Part shown: piece after piece, positions 1 to 8,607 of the stretch | Layout: each line of letters begins with the position of its first letter | How positions within the stretch are numbered: position 1 is the stretch's first letter | Assembly: GCA_902779075.1 (NCBI GenBank) | Contig: CACZAK010000003.1 | Coordinates: 1-63,940, forward strand | Reading direction: 5' to 3' | Origin: an uncultured bacterium | Lineage (GTDB): Bacteria; Verrucomicrobiota; Kiritimatiellia; RFP12; UBA1067 | DNA length: 63,940 bases | Made by a program: the position numbers and the translations under genes | The notes under the pieces: model-generated | Seen by the model: the letters and a program-made list of their open reading frames with translations, nothing else | What the model was told of the DNA's origin: nothing | Database searches by the model: none

Positions 1-1266
1 CTTCGCGCCGAGCGGCGAGGTCACCTTGCCCGTGAGCGCGCTCACGGCGGCGGTCTCGGGCGAGACGAGGAACACCTGCGCGCTCTTCGTGCCGCTGCGT
101 CCTTCGAAGTTGCGGTTGTTCGTGCGGAGCGACACCGCGCCCGTGCGCGGACTCATGTGCGCGCCGATGCAGAAGCCGCAGGCGTTCTCGAGGATGCGGC
201 AGCCGGCCTTGATGAGGATCGCGAGCGATCCGTCCGCCGCGAGCATGTTCACCACCTGACGCGAACCGCACGCGATGCCCACCTCCACGTCCTCCGCCAC
301 GTGCTTCCCTTTCAGGATGAGCGCCACGGTGCGGATGTCGCGGTACGAGCTGCTCGTGCAGGAGCCGATCATGATCTGGTTGACCTTCTTGCCCTTCTGC
401 GACTTCACCGTGACGATGTTGCCAGGCGAATGCGGGGCGGCCATGAGCGGCTCGATCTTCGAGAGGTCGAGCTCAAAGACGTCGTCATACGTCGCGTCCT
501 TGTCGGCCACGAGCTCCGTCCAGTCCTTCGCGCGCCCCTGCGCGGCGAGGAACTGCTTCGTCACGGCGTCGCTCGGGAACACGCTCGTCGTCACGCCCAG
601 CTCCGCGCCCATGTTCGTGATCGTCGCACGGCTCGGCACGTCGAGCGTCTTCACGCCGGGGCCGAAGTACTCGAAGATCCAGCCCACGTTGCCCTTCGTG
701 CCGTACTTCTCCAGCACCTTGAGGATCACGTCCTTCGCGCTGCAGCCCTTCGGGAGGCGTCCCGTGAGCTTGATGCCACGCACCTTCGGCGTGGGGATGT
801 GGAAAGCGCCGCCGACCATGGCGACGGCGATGTCGATGCCGCCCGCGCCGATCGCGACCATGCCAATGCCGCCGCCGGTGGGCGTGTGGGAGTCGCTGCC
901 GAGGAGGGTCTTGCCCGGCTTGCCAAAACGTTCGAGGTGGAGTTGGTGGCAAATGCCGTTGCCGCACTTGGAGTATACGACGCCGTACTTCTTCGCGATG
1001 GACTGGAGGAAATCGTGGTCGTCGGCGTTCTCGAAGCCGATCTGTACGGTGTTGTGGTCCACGTAGCTCACGGCGAGTTCGTTGCGGACGTGCGGCACGT
1101 CCATCGACTCGAACTGAAGGTACGCCATCGTACCCGTCGCGTCCTGCGTGAGCGTCTGGTCGATGCGGATGCCCAGTTCGGCGTCCTTCGCGGGGTCGCC
1201 CTCCACGAGGTGGGCGGCGATGATCTTCTGCGCCACGTTGAGTGGCTTGTTCGCGGTCTTCTTCAC
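1..1266 (-). CDS. Aconitate hydratase (partial, C-terminus beyond window)
   Basis: Interconverts citrate and isocitrate in the cytoplasmic TCA cycle using a 4Fe-4S cluster. The first 422 residues are present. Visible are GSDSHTPTGGG near residue 120 and cluster-ligand cysteines at C303 (GSCTSSSYRD), C363 and C366 (CGFCIG), in the usual spacing. The GTG start at 1266 is supported by GGAGG at 1276-1280, nine bases upstream, and an extended -10 at 1295-1303. The sequence style (AMVGGAFHIPTPKVRGIKLTGRLPKGCSA region) resembles the shorter bacterial aconitases rather than E. coli AcnA or LeuC. LeuC or homoaconitase is the main alternative, and the missing C-terminal part would decide. Confidence 0.88.
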   Translation of the reverse strand, partial: MKKTANKPLNVAQKIIAAHLVEGDPAKDAELGIRIDQTLTQDATGTMAYLQFESMDVPHVRNELAVSYVDHNTVQIGFENADDHDFLQSIAKKYGVVYSKCGNGICHQLHLERFGKPGKTLLGSDSHTPTGGGIGMVAIGAGGIDIAVAMVGGAFHIPTPKVRGIKLTGRLPKGCSAKDVILKVLEKYGTKGNVGWIFEYFGPGVKTLDVPSRATITNMGAELGVTTSVFPSDAVTKQFLAAQGRAKDWTELVADKDATYDDVFELDLSKIEPLMAAPHSPGNIVTVKSQKGKKVNQIMIGSCTSSSYRDIRTVALILKGKHVAEDVEVGIACGSRQVVNMLAADGSLAILIKAGCRILENACGFCIGAHMSPRTGAVSLRTNNRNFEGRSGTKSAQVFLVSPETAAVSALTGKVTSPLGAK

Positions 1267-1294
1267 TTTTCTTATCCTCCGTAAATCGGCGCAT

Positions 1295-1303
1295 ATTATA
1301 GCA
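1295..1303 (-). promoter_or_regulatory. Extended -10 promoter of aconitase
   Basis: Reads TGCTATAAT on the minus strand. Predicted start of transcription is near 1288, giving a leader of about 20 nt that contains the GGAGG ribosome site. Confidence 0.6.
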
Positions 1304-1399
1304 CAATGTGCCGCAACCGTTGATAATCTGGGGCGAATTGTGGCATAATATGCGTCTATAGCAAAAAACAAATCAATTATCGCGTTTTTGCGGATGATT

Positions 1400-2794
1400 C
1401 TACAACAGATTCGCCTTGAACCAGGCGAGCGCGCCGTCGTGGTCGGAGAAGGCACCGTCGAGCTGCGCCTCGAAACAGGCGTCCAGCCACACGCCGAACT
1501 GCGGAGAGGGCGTGTAGCCGAGGGCAATCAAGTCGCGCCCCATGAAGATGGGTTTCGGCGCGCTTGCGGCGATGCGCAGCCGTTCCGCCGCCGCGCCGAG
1601 CCACTTGAGGTCCTCGCCGCAAGAGGTCCCGCCCGCCTTTTCGGGGGGACGCCCCTCGTCGTCGGCGCGCGCCACGCGCAGGAGGCGGTCGATGCGCACC
1701 ACCTTCATCGCAAGACGCCGGATCGCGGCGTCGCCCGCGTGCGCGCGCCAGAGCGAGAACGGCTGCATGTGGCACTGAACGAGCGGCGGCACCTCACGCA
1801 GGATACGCTCCTCGTTCGTGAGCCGACGCAGAAAGGAAAGCGTGGGGGCGACGCCCGCCTCATCGTGACCGAGGCTGCGGATGTGTCCGGAGCGCGGGTC
1901 GAGTGCCGTCGTGGCGGGTTTGCCAAAGTCATGGCAGAGCACGGCAAGTCCCACGATGAGGTCCTCATCCGCATCGCCCGTCCGACGCCGCGCGAACGCA
2001 TCGAGGCACATGCAAGTATGGTTCCATACGTCCCCTTCCGGATGCCACTTCGGATCCTGCTTGCAGCCGATGAGACGCTGGAGTTCTGGGAAGTAGCGTA
2101 CCCAGCCCGTCGCGCGCAGGAAGGCGAGTCCACGTGCAATCTGGTTGCCCTTCGTGAGCAGCTTGGCCCATTCCTCGAAGAGACGTTCCGGCGGGAGGTC
2201 CTCCATCGTGATTGTGCGGCACAGCTCGATCGTCTCAGGCGCGGGATGGAGGTCGAAGCGGGCGATGAACTGCATGCCGCGCAGGACGCGCAGCGGGTCT
2301 TCCACAAACTTTGGCGAGACGTGGCGCAGCGTGCTTGACGCCAGGTCTGCGCGGCCGCCGTAGGGATCCTCGAACACGCCCGCGAGCGGGTCGTAGTACA
2401 TGGCGTTGACGGTGAAGTCGCGCCGGCTGGCCGCTTCGGGGACGGAGAGGTTGGGATCGGAGTCGATCAGGAATCCCTTGTGTCCGATGCCGCGCTTGGA
2501 CTCGCGCCGGGGCAGCGAGACGTCGATGTCGAAATGGTGGAGCTTCAGGACGCCGAACGAGACGCCGCACGGATCAAACGCGAACTTCTCGCCGAGAATC
2601 TTCTGCAGCCGTTCGGGATCGATGCCGAACACCTCGATGTCCACGTCCTTGACGCTCTTCGCGCCCAACAGCAGGTCGCGCACGGCGCCGCCAACCATCA
2701 AGGCACGGCCTCCGGCCTCATTCACGAGACCGGCGACCGTCCGCACAGCGTCCAGCAGGTCCGGTTTGATAGCCGAAAAATCAAGCGCGTCCAT
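1400..2794 (-). CDS. cca: CCA-adding tRNA nucleotidyltransferase with HD domain
   Basis: 464 aa. Adds or repairs the 3' CCA of tRNAs. The N-terminal nucleotidyltransferase motif GGAVRDLLLG (about residues 36-45) is followed by the catalytic DVDIEVFG. Next comes the class II CCA/poly(A) polymerase core (RRDFTVNAMYY, DPLRVLRGMQF) and then an HD phosphohydrolase-like domain (LCHDFGKP near residue 286). The start lies 2 nt after the stop of the upstream BPL_N gene, so the two are probably co-transcribed and coupled. An odd partner for a secreted protein, but cca is a housekeeping gene that moves between operons. A poly(A) polymerase of the same superfamily is a less likely alternative. Confidence 0.92.
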   Translation of the reverse strand: MDALDFSAIKPDLLDAVRTVAGLVNEAGGRALMVGGAVRDLLLGAKSVKDVDIEVFGIDPERLQKILGEKFAFDPCGVSFGVLKLHHFDIDVSLPRRESKRGIGHKGFLIDSDPNLSVPEAASRRDFTVNAMYYDPLAGVFEDPYGGRADLASSTLRHVSPKFVEDPLRVLRGMQFIARFDLHPAPETIELCRTITMEDLPPERLFEEWAKLLTKGNQIARGLAFLRATGWVRYFPELQRLIGCKQDPKWHPEGDVWNHTCMCLDAFARRRTGDADEDLIVGLAVLCHDFGKPATTALDPRSGHIRSLGHDEAGVAPTLSFLRRLTNEERILREVPPLVQCHMQPFSLWRAHAGDAAIRRLAMKVVRIDRLLRVARADDEGRPPEKAGGTSCGEDLKWLGAAAERLRIAASAPKPIFMGRDLIALGYTPSPQFGVWLDACFEAQLDGAFSDHDGALAWFKANLL

Positions 2795-2796
2795 TG

Positions 2797-3960
2797 TCAG
2801 TTTTGCGGAGCTTCACCCGCAGCGTATTCACGCAAGGCGGAAAGAGCCTCTTCCGCCGAGGCGCAGCGTTTCCCTTCCTTCGGCACGCGCGACGTGCCGC
2901 CGCCCCAACCGAGGACGAATCCGCCGCGCGAGACGAAGCGGTCGACGATCTTCTGCGGTCCCTTGGCGAGTTTCCCCTTGTCCGCGTGCGGGAACAGAAG
3001 CACGTCGCAGTGGTCGAGCAGTCCCCTTCGGATGTCCTCGTCGTTCACGGGGAAGAGGTCCATCGAGGCGTCCCCGTCAATCGCGAGCAGCGTATTCGCG
3101 GTCTCCACGCCGATGGGGTACACGGCGTACGCGCCTACGGTCAGCGCACGACGGCGACGCGGACGGACAGGCAGCGTGATGTTGCGTCCCGTCACGTAGC
3201 GGAACGCGCCCTCCACGATCAGGCGGGAGTTCTCGAAGAACTCGGGATGGCACGAGATGACGAACACGCGGCCCTTGCCGTACGTCCCGCCGACAACCGC
3301 CGCGCGCCCGTACATTTCGGGCTGGTTGCCGTACTTGCCGGCATCGGTGCGGAACGTCCCCCACACCTCGAACGAGGCGTTTTCCACGAGCTGCGTGCTG
3401 GGTTCGAGGATGGGGCCGTGGCTATACTGGACAATGTACGTTCCCTTGTTGATCCCTAGTGCCTTCGCGCCCTTCCCGTTAAGCTCAATGGGAATGAGAT
3501 AACGTCCCTTCGATCCGGATCTGTAGAACGGCATCACGCCGATTCCGCGAGAGGGGTCGGGGGCTTCCTCCATCATCAGACAGCATCCGGCGCACGTTCC
3601 CACGTAACCGCCTCCATTGCGGATAAAGTCCTTGATGCGCGCCGTACCGTTCGTGCCGAGGTCGCGCTTAATCGCGGGGGAGCTTCCACCGGGCATGACG
3701 AGAAGGTCGAGTCCGTCAAGTCCGCCGTTGCGAATCATCTCGGAGTCGAGGACCTTGATCTCGAGCTCCGGCGACGACTGCACGATGCGGAACCACTCCA
3801 CGGCGCCGTTGCCGCTGATGCCGCGTCCGGCGTAGACGCCCGCCTTGACGGGGCGTTCGGCTGGTACCGAAAACTCCGCAGAAACGCAGCCAGACCACAG
3901 CAGAGCTGCTGCGGAAAAACAGATTCCCGCCTTAACCATCTTGACACAATACTTCTTCAT
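2797..3960 (-). CDS. Secreted BPL_N (glutamine-amidotransferase-fold) protein
   Basis: 387 aa with a signal peptide (residues 1-28, ending ..WSGCVSA, which could be a lipobox). The body matches the biotin-protein-ligase N-terminal-like family, a class I glutamine amidotransferase fold: VMPGGSS near 95, nucleophile elbow GTCAG (C123) and SCHPEF (H238, E240), so a Cys-His-Glu triad appears intact. Residues ~270-380 form a second, incomplete copy of the fold without triad residues. Substrate unknown; the family is common in secreted proteins of PVC bacteria and planctomycetes. Its own promoter and an AAAGGAG ribosome site precede ATG 3960. Closely related to the N-terminal half of the protein at 5269-7515. 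Confidence 0.8.
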   Translation of the reverse strand: MKKYCVKMVKAGICFSAAALLWSGCVSAEFSVPAERPVKAGVYAGRGISGNGAVEWFRIVQSSPELEIKVLDSEMIRNGGLDGLDLLVMPGGSSPAIKRDLGTNGTARIKDFIRNGGGYVGTCAGCCLMMEEAPDPSRGIGVMPFYRSGSKGRYLIPIELNGKGAKALGINKGTYIVQYSHGPILEPSTQLVENASFEVWGTFRTDAGKYGNQPEMYGRAAVVGGTYGKGRVFVISCHPEFFENSRLIVEGAFRYVTGRNITLPVRPRRRRALTVGAYAVYPIGVETANTLLAIDGDASMDLFPVNDEDIRRGLLDHCDVLLFPHADKGKLAKGPQKIVDRFVSRGGFVLGWGGGTSRVPKEGKRCASAEEALSALREYAAGEAPQN

Positions 3961-3980
3961 GTTTTTCTCCTTTGGCGGGA

Positions 3981-3989
3981 ATTATATCA
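3981..3989 (-). promoter_or_regulatory. Extended -10 promoter of BPL_N gene
   Basis: TGATATAAT on the minus strand, with TTGCGC (4005-4010) 18 bp upstream as a possible -35. Predicted transcription start near 3974, just ahead of the AAAGGAG site. Confidence 0.55.
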
Positions 3990-4044
3990 AAAATACCTGA
4001 ATCCGCGCAAGCGGCGGATACGGGATACGGGATTTTACGGCGCG

Positions 4045-5154
4045 TCACTTGCCGCCGTGCTTCGGCTTGCGGGTCATCAGCTCGTCGATGACGCGGGCGA
4101 CCTCGAACTTGGAGACCTTCTCGGTGATGCGGATGTGCGGGCCGTTCTCGGCGTCGGGCGCCCATTCGTTATCGCCCTTTTTGCCGACCATGCGGAATGT
4201 CCCTCGCTCGAAATTGAAGTACGGCTCGATGCCGCGAACGGCGACAAGCACGGCAGTCTCATCCCATGCGGAGCGTCCGCCCATCCCGTAGCAGCGCCGC
4301 AGCCACTTGGCGGAGTCCTTGCGGATTTCCTCGCGCGACGGAATATTGCCGGCAAAGACATCCTTCACGGGATTACGTTGTCCTTCCATCTCGGCGACGG
4401 CGCGTCCGGCGAAGCAGTCGCGTCCGTACTTCGCGTCGGAGAACACGATGGGGGTAGGCCAGTTCGCGAACGCGATGCGCGATGACTCGTGGTCCCACTT
4501 CGCATTGTACTCTTGCCCGAACGGATACTGACACGCCATCGCGACCCACACCTTCACCTTTTTCGCAACGAGCGCCTTGCCGTCAAGCGGCGAGATCGCG
4601 TCCGGCATCGTCTCGAGCAAACGACGCATATTGGTAGTGAAACCGACGGAGCAGATGACGACGCTCTTGTCCGGCTGTGCGGCGAGGACGCGGCGGTAGG
4701 TCTCGTTCGCGTCCGGCGCGTCGTCCGCGTCAGCGTGACGGTACCAACCGGGATAGTCCGCGAGCAGCTTGCGGTACTTGTAGTGTCCGCCGTCGTTGCC
4801 TCTCTTCTCGCCGAGCGGGGAGGAGGGGCAGACCTTCTCCTTCGCGCCGGCCCTGTCGCCCATAACGCCCATGCCCTTGGGGGAACCGACAGGGAGGTCG
4901 GGGCGTCCGTAGTAATGGTTAATCACCTCGATTGCGCCGACGGACGCATTGCCGCGCGTCGAGCTGATCGTGGCGAGGATCTCGCACTCGCCCGCGTCCG
5001 CAAGAGCGTGCAGGCACGCAAGCGCGCCCACGTCGTCGAAGTCCGTGATCATGTCGGTGTCGAAGATGACCTTTACGGGTGCGGCGAATCCGGGCAAAAC
5101 AAGGGCACCAGCGAAGCCGAGTGCAACAATTCTTTTAAGGATTTGATTTTTCAT
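4045..5154 (-). CDS. Secreted inosine-uridine nucleoside hydrolase-like protein
   Basis: 369 aa. The signal peptide is followed by VKVIFDTDMITDFDDVGA, the calcium-binding aspartate cluster of IUNH-family nucleoside hydrolases, which cleave N-glycosidic bonds of ribonucleosides. C-terminal aspartate and tryptophan-rich signatures (AWDETAVLVAVRG) also fit. Export suggests scavenging of extracellular nucleosides; a ribokinase is encoded at 45.2 kb. An in-frame ATG at 5163 overlaps the -10 hexamer and cannot be transcribed from this promoter, so ATG 5154 is chosen. There is no Shine-Dalgarno and the predicted leader is about 1 nt. Activity on modified nucleosides or another glycosyl substrate is possible. 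Confidence 0.8.
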   Translation of the reverse strand: MKNQILKRIVALGFAGALVLPGFAAPVKVIFDTDMITDFDDVGALACLHALADAGECEILATISSTRGNASVGAIEVINHYYGRPDLPVGSPKGMGVMGDRAGAKEKVCPSSPLGEKRGNDGGHYKYRKLLADYPGWYRHADADDAPDANETYRRVLAAQPDKSVVICSVGFTTNMRRLLETMPDAISPLDGKALVAKKVKVWVAMACQYPFGQEYNAKWDHESSRIAFANWPTPIVFSDAKYGRDCFAGRAVAEMEGQRNPVKDVFAGNIPSREEIRKDSAKWLRRCYGMGGRSAWDETAVLVAVRGIEPYFNFERGTFRMVGKKGDNEWAPDAENGPHIRITEKVSKFEVARVIDELMTRKPKHGGK

Positions 5155-5161
5155 GCCCTTC

Positions 5162-5170
5162 ATTATACCA
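5162..5170 (-). promoter_or_regulatory. Extended -10 promoter, near-leaderless start
   Basis: TGGTATAAT on the minus strand; predicted transcription start at 5155, one base before ATG 5154. The AAACCTGC palindrome lies 46 bp upstream of the hexamer. Confidence 0.6.
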
Positions 5171-5210
5171 CGCCGTTGGCATATCCGTCATTCTCCCTGA
5201 CAAAAAACTG

Positions 5211-5236
5211 CTAAAACCTGCTAATGCAGGTTTTAG
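5211..5236. repeat. AAACCTGC palindrome, copy 1 (11-bp arms)
   Basis: CTAAAACCTGC-TAAT-GCAGGTTTTAG is a perfect inverted repeat. On the minus strand it is followed by a T-rich tract. It lies between the stop of the 748-aa gene and the nucleoside hydrolase promoter, so it could be a terminator for the first, an operator for the second, or both. Distance from core to the downstream -10 hexamer is 46 bp. Confidence 0.8.
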
Positions 5237-5268
5237 CTTCACCATGCCCTGGCTCCAGCGCGTGACAT

Positions 5269-7515
5269 TCACTTGAGGAGCGCGGCGATCACATCGCCGT
5301 AAGCCCCTACAACGACCGCGCCCTTCAGCAGTTCGGCGGCCTTGCGCTTCTTCGGCGTATCACACACGGCGACGACCCTTCCGCCGCGCGCGATGAAGGC
5401 GTTCATTTCCTTCGCCTCGTCCGCGTCGGTCTTGTCCGTGAGGACGACCGCGTCAAGGTGCGCAAGCATCCCTGCATTTTTTCCGGGCCACACGTAGAAG
5501 CGACTGTCGCGCAGGAGCGTCCCGAACAGGAACTCCGCCGAAGCCTTGTCCGACGAGCGGTACCGAAGCGCAAGCGCGCCGCGCGTCCTATTGAGGTAGG
5601 CCGGCGACGGCGCGACGCCCGTGAGGTACTTGATTCCGCTCCGCACGATGTCGTGGTTCGCCTCCTCGAATTCGGGATGCGGACACGAAATGAACACCTT
5701 GCCCTTCCCTGCCCGTCCACCCGCGAACGCGCCCTTGCCGAGCATGTCCTCCACCGGCTTGCCGTTCGTCGTGCTGATCTTTCGTCCGGCGTAGCTGCCG
5801 AGGATCTTGATGTCGGAATCCGCCACCGGCTTGCCCGGAACGAGCGCGGGGCCGCCCGCATACACCACGGTGCGCGACTTCCCGACGCCCTCAAGCGCCT
5901 TCTGCCCCTCCTCCGTGAACTTGACCTTGATCGGGGCGGAGCCGCGGTAGTGCGCAGGATCGTCGCCCTTGAACGGCGCGAGTCCGAGGCGCGGTCTGTT
6001 CGGGAGCGACTGCTGCAGCGCCATGAACGCCCCGGCGCAGACGCCGTAGTATTTCCCGCCGTTCAACACGAAGCGCTTGAGCGCCTCCGCCCCCTTCTCG
6101 CCGAGCGCCTTGTACTGCGAGGTGCATCCGCCGCCGGGCTGGACGATAAGGTCGATGGTATCGAGCCCGCCGTTCACGTAGTCTTCCGGCGAAAGGAACT
6201 TCAGCTCGTACTCGGGCGCGAACGCGAGCATTCGCGCGATGATGATGTTGGAGTTTTTCGGGTCCTGGTAGATGCCGGCGCGGAGGGGCTTCGCCACTTT
6301 CGCGGGAATCGGCGCGGACGCGGGAACCGGCTCCGCCGCGAACACGCGCAACGCCGCGAGCGCGGCTTCCGCGTCCGCCACGCACATCACGCCGAGGTTG
6401 AGCTTGCCGGCGACCTCCGCCGCGCAGCCCCAGGCGAAGACGCGCCCGCCGCGCGCGAGGAACTCCTTCGTGCGCCCCGCGTTTTCGCCGCCGAGACTCG
6501 CCTTGAGCACGGCTGCCCCGGCACCATCGGGCGCAAGCACCGCGTCGACGTTCCGGAGCCCGCCGGACTCGACCTCCTTCTTGTTGAGCGGCACGACGTC
6601 GAACTCGCCGTTCGTGACGAGCCGCTGGATAAGCTTCGCCGTCTCCACCCCGAACGAGTCGTCGCACATGAAACCGACGACGAGCTGCCCGCGCCGACGC
6701 TGCGGATAGTCCCATTCGAACTCCTTCCGCCCCGTCACGTAGCGGAACGCGCCCTTCAGGAGAAAGTGGTCGTCCTCATCGTATTCCGGATGGACAGCAA
6801 ACACGAAAATACGCCCCTTGCCGTACGTCCCGGCAACCGCCGCCGCGCACCCCGCCCGCGATGGACGCTCCTTTTCGCCCATGGAGTTGAGATCGCTGTC
6901 GTACGTCGCCACGACCTCAATGTTGGCCCCCTCGACCGGCGTTGACGGGAGTAGCACGGGACCTTCCGAAAACCGCACGCTCACCTTGCCCTTCTTGATG
7001 CCCGCGAGAGCAGTCGCCCGCTCGTTGAAGGCGATCGACATGTCCGCCTTGCCGCCGGACGGACCGAACTTGAACGGGATCAGATGCAGCATGTCCGGAT
7101 GGTGATTCGCCGGCTCCATGAGGAGACAGCACCCGGCGCACGTGCCGACGTATCCGCCGCCCTGCCGAATAAAATCCTTCACCTTCTCGCGCCCTTCCGC
7201 GCCAAGGGACTTCGCCTCGGTGACGGACGAGCCGCCGGGCATCACGAGGACGTCCGCCGCGTCAAGCGCGCCCGCACACACCGCCTCGCCGTCAACCGGC
7301 GTCGCCACGGCACCCTTCATGCGCGCCGTGATCTCAAGCCAGCGAAAGACACCACAGTTGCGCGCTCCCTTGCCCACGAACACCGCCACGCGCAGCGGCT
7401 TTTCTTCGGTCGATCCGGGGGCTTGCCCCGTTCCCGGCCCCACGCATCCCGCCAACGAGACGAGCGCGGCAGTAAAAATGCCGACACCCTTCAGAAACAT
7501 TCTTCTACTTGTCAT
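5269..7515 (-). CDS. Tandem BPL_N protein, Tat-type lipoprotein
   Basis: 748 aa. The N-terminus TSRRMFLKG is a twin-arginine motif and is followed by LAGC, a lipobox, so the folded protein is probably exported by Tat and lipid-anchored. The body is two tandem copies of the architecture seen in the 387-aa neighbour: full glutaminase-fold unit (GTCAG, C126; HPEY), degenerate half unit, second full unit (GVCAG, C493; HPEF), second degenerate half. The copies are diverged, so the duplication is old. AAAGGA nine bases before ATG 7515 supports the start. Substrate unknown. Confidence 0.78.
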   Translation of the reverse strand: MTSRRMFLKGVGIFTAALVSLAGCVGPGTGQAPGSTEEKPLRVAVFVGKGARNCGVFRWLEITARMKGAVATPVDGEAVCAGALDAADVLVMPGGSSVTEAKSLGAEGREKVKDFIRQGGGYVGTCAGCCLLMEPANHHPDMLHLIPFKFGPSGGKADMSIAFNERATALAGIKKGKVSVRFSEGPVLLPSTPVEGANIEVVATYDSDLNSMGEKERPSRAGCAAAVAGTYGKGRIFVFAVHPEYDEDDHFLLKGAFRYVTGRKEFEWDYPQRRRGQLVVGFMCDDSFGVETAKLIQRLVTNGEFDVVPLNKKEVESGGLRNVDAVLAPDGAGAAVLKASLGGENAGRTKEFLARGGRVFAWGCAAEVAGKLNLGVMCVADAEAALAALRVFAAEPVPASAPIPAKVAKPLRAGIYQDPKNSNIIIARMLAFAPEYELKFLSPEDYVNGGLDTIDLIVQPGGGCTSQYKALGEKGAEALKRFVLNGGKYYGVCAGAFMALQQSLPNRPRLGLAPFKGDDPAHYRGSAPIKVKFTEEGQKALEGVGKSRTVVYAGGPALVPGKPVADSDIKILGSYAGRKISTTNGKPVEDMLGKGAFAGGRAGKGKVFISCPHPEFEEANHDIVRSGIKYLTGVAPSPAYLNRTRGALALRYRSSDKASAEFLFGTLLRDSRFYVWPGKNAGMLAHLDAVVLTDKTDADEAKEMNAFIARGGRVVAVCDTPKKRKAAELLKGAVVVGAYGDVIAALLK

Positions 7516-7600
7516 TTTGTCAGTCCTTTTACCGTTCTTAGTTTCGTAAAACCACTTCGCGATGGCACCGTGCGCCTGTCGCTACTTTTCCATGGCGCAA

Positions 7601-7609
7601 ATTATACCA
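7601..7609 (-). promoter_or_regulatory. Extended -10 promoter of tandem BPL_N gene
   Basis: TGGTATAAT on the minus strand; predicted start near 7594 and a leader of about 79 nt. Confidence 0.55.
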
Positions 7610-7722
7610 AAAATCTGCGTTCTCGCGCGAAGCAAAACAGCTGGCAAAACGGGCATTTTCAATGAGGTTAGTCTGTCAAAATGACACACCCAGTTGAAGG
7701 TCCGTCATGAACTTCTCGTCCT

Positions 7723-8607
7723 TCATGCGGTCTCCTTTACGCCGCAGGACGTTTCAACCCTGTCGAACGTCTCCACGACAATCGCGGGCGGCGTTCCCTT
7801 GTAGGCGGCGAGGTCTTCGCGCGTCGTCTCGCCGGAGAGGACGCAGACGAAATCGACGCCTGCGTTGTCCGCGATCGCCTTGTCGGTGTAGAGCCTGTCC
7901 CCGACGACGGCGACCTCCTCGGGTGCGAACTGCGCGAGGACGGGCGCGAGGAGCGTGGGCGACGGCTTTCCGAAGACGTGGCTAGGTCTCATGCCGTTCG
8001 TGGTCTCGAGGAATTTCATCATCCCGCCGATGTCGGGGATGGGGCCGCGCTCGCTCGGGCAGCAGTTGTCGGGATGGGTGGCCACGAAATCGACGGGGGT
8101 CTGGTTCTTCGTCCGTATCGGGCACATCGGCGAGGGCGGCACGTTCCTCATGTTCCAGAGGCCGGTCGCCTTCGCGAGCTTGTCGTACGTCAGCTCCTTG
8201 TCGTAGGTGAGCGCGATGAGCTCGTTCGCCTCGGGGTCGTAGTCGAGCGACACGCCCGCGTCCGACAGCCGTTCCGCCATGTACGCCTTCACCTTTTCGC
8301 CCGCGATGAGATAGACCGACCTGTAGCCCTTCTCGCGGATGTACGTCTCGAGCGTGATGAGCGGCGTCAGGATCTGGTCTTCGGTCACGGGAATCGACGC
8401 GCCCGCGATCTTCTTCAGGTATTCCTCGGGACACTTCGACGTGTTGTTGGTGAGATAGAAGAACTTGAACCGCCCGCTCTTCGTATTGTCGATGACGAAC
8501 CTGACAGCGGACTCGATGGGATTCTGCCCCATGAAGAGCGTCCCGTCGAGATCGCAGACAAACGCCTTCTTGCCCGCCAAGTTCCACGTTGTCCCGTTGT
8601 CACTCAT
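7723..8607 (-). CDS. HAD-IIA (NagD-like) phosphatase
   Basis: 294 aa cytoplasmic phosphatase. DLDGTLF holds the catalytic D19 and D21, YLTNNTSK is motif II, and GKPSP plus VVGDRLYTD are motifs III/IV. Members dephosphorylate sugar or glycerol phosphates and nucleotides. The ATG at 8607 overlaps the stop of the AraM gene (ATGA) and is preceded by GGGAGGTAAA; the longer open frame upstream is a shadow of that gene. Coupled third in a GDPD-AraM-HAD series, so glycerol-1-phosphate or glycerol-3-phosphate is an attractive substrate (inference). p-Nitrophenyl phosphatase or glycerol-3-phosphate phosphatase are alternative names. Confidence 0.85.
   Translation of the reverse strand: MSDNGTTWNLAGKKAFVCDLDGTLFMGQNPIESAVRFVIDNTKSGRFKFFYLTNNTSKCPEEYLKKIAGASIPVTEDQILTPLITLETYIREKGYRSVYLIAGEKVKAYMAERLSDAGVSLDYDPEANELIALTYDKELTYDKLAKATGLWNMRNVPPSPMCPIRTKNQTPVDFVATHPDNCCPSERGPIPDIGGMMKFLETTNGMRPSHVFGKPSPTLLAPVLAQFAPEEVAVVGDRLYTDKAIADNAGVDFVCVLSGETTREDLAAYKGTPPAIVVETFDRVETSCGVKETA

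Noticed and set aside
157..1284. Long plus-strand open frame (375 codons) over the aconitase gene
   Set aside because: Arg/His-rich antisense shadow; the minus strand encodes a clear aconitase with cluster cysteines.
1343..1353. GCATAATATGC upstream of aconitase as a member of the palindrome family
   Set aside because: Shares no arm sequence with AAACCTGC copies; AT-rich chance symmetry.
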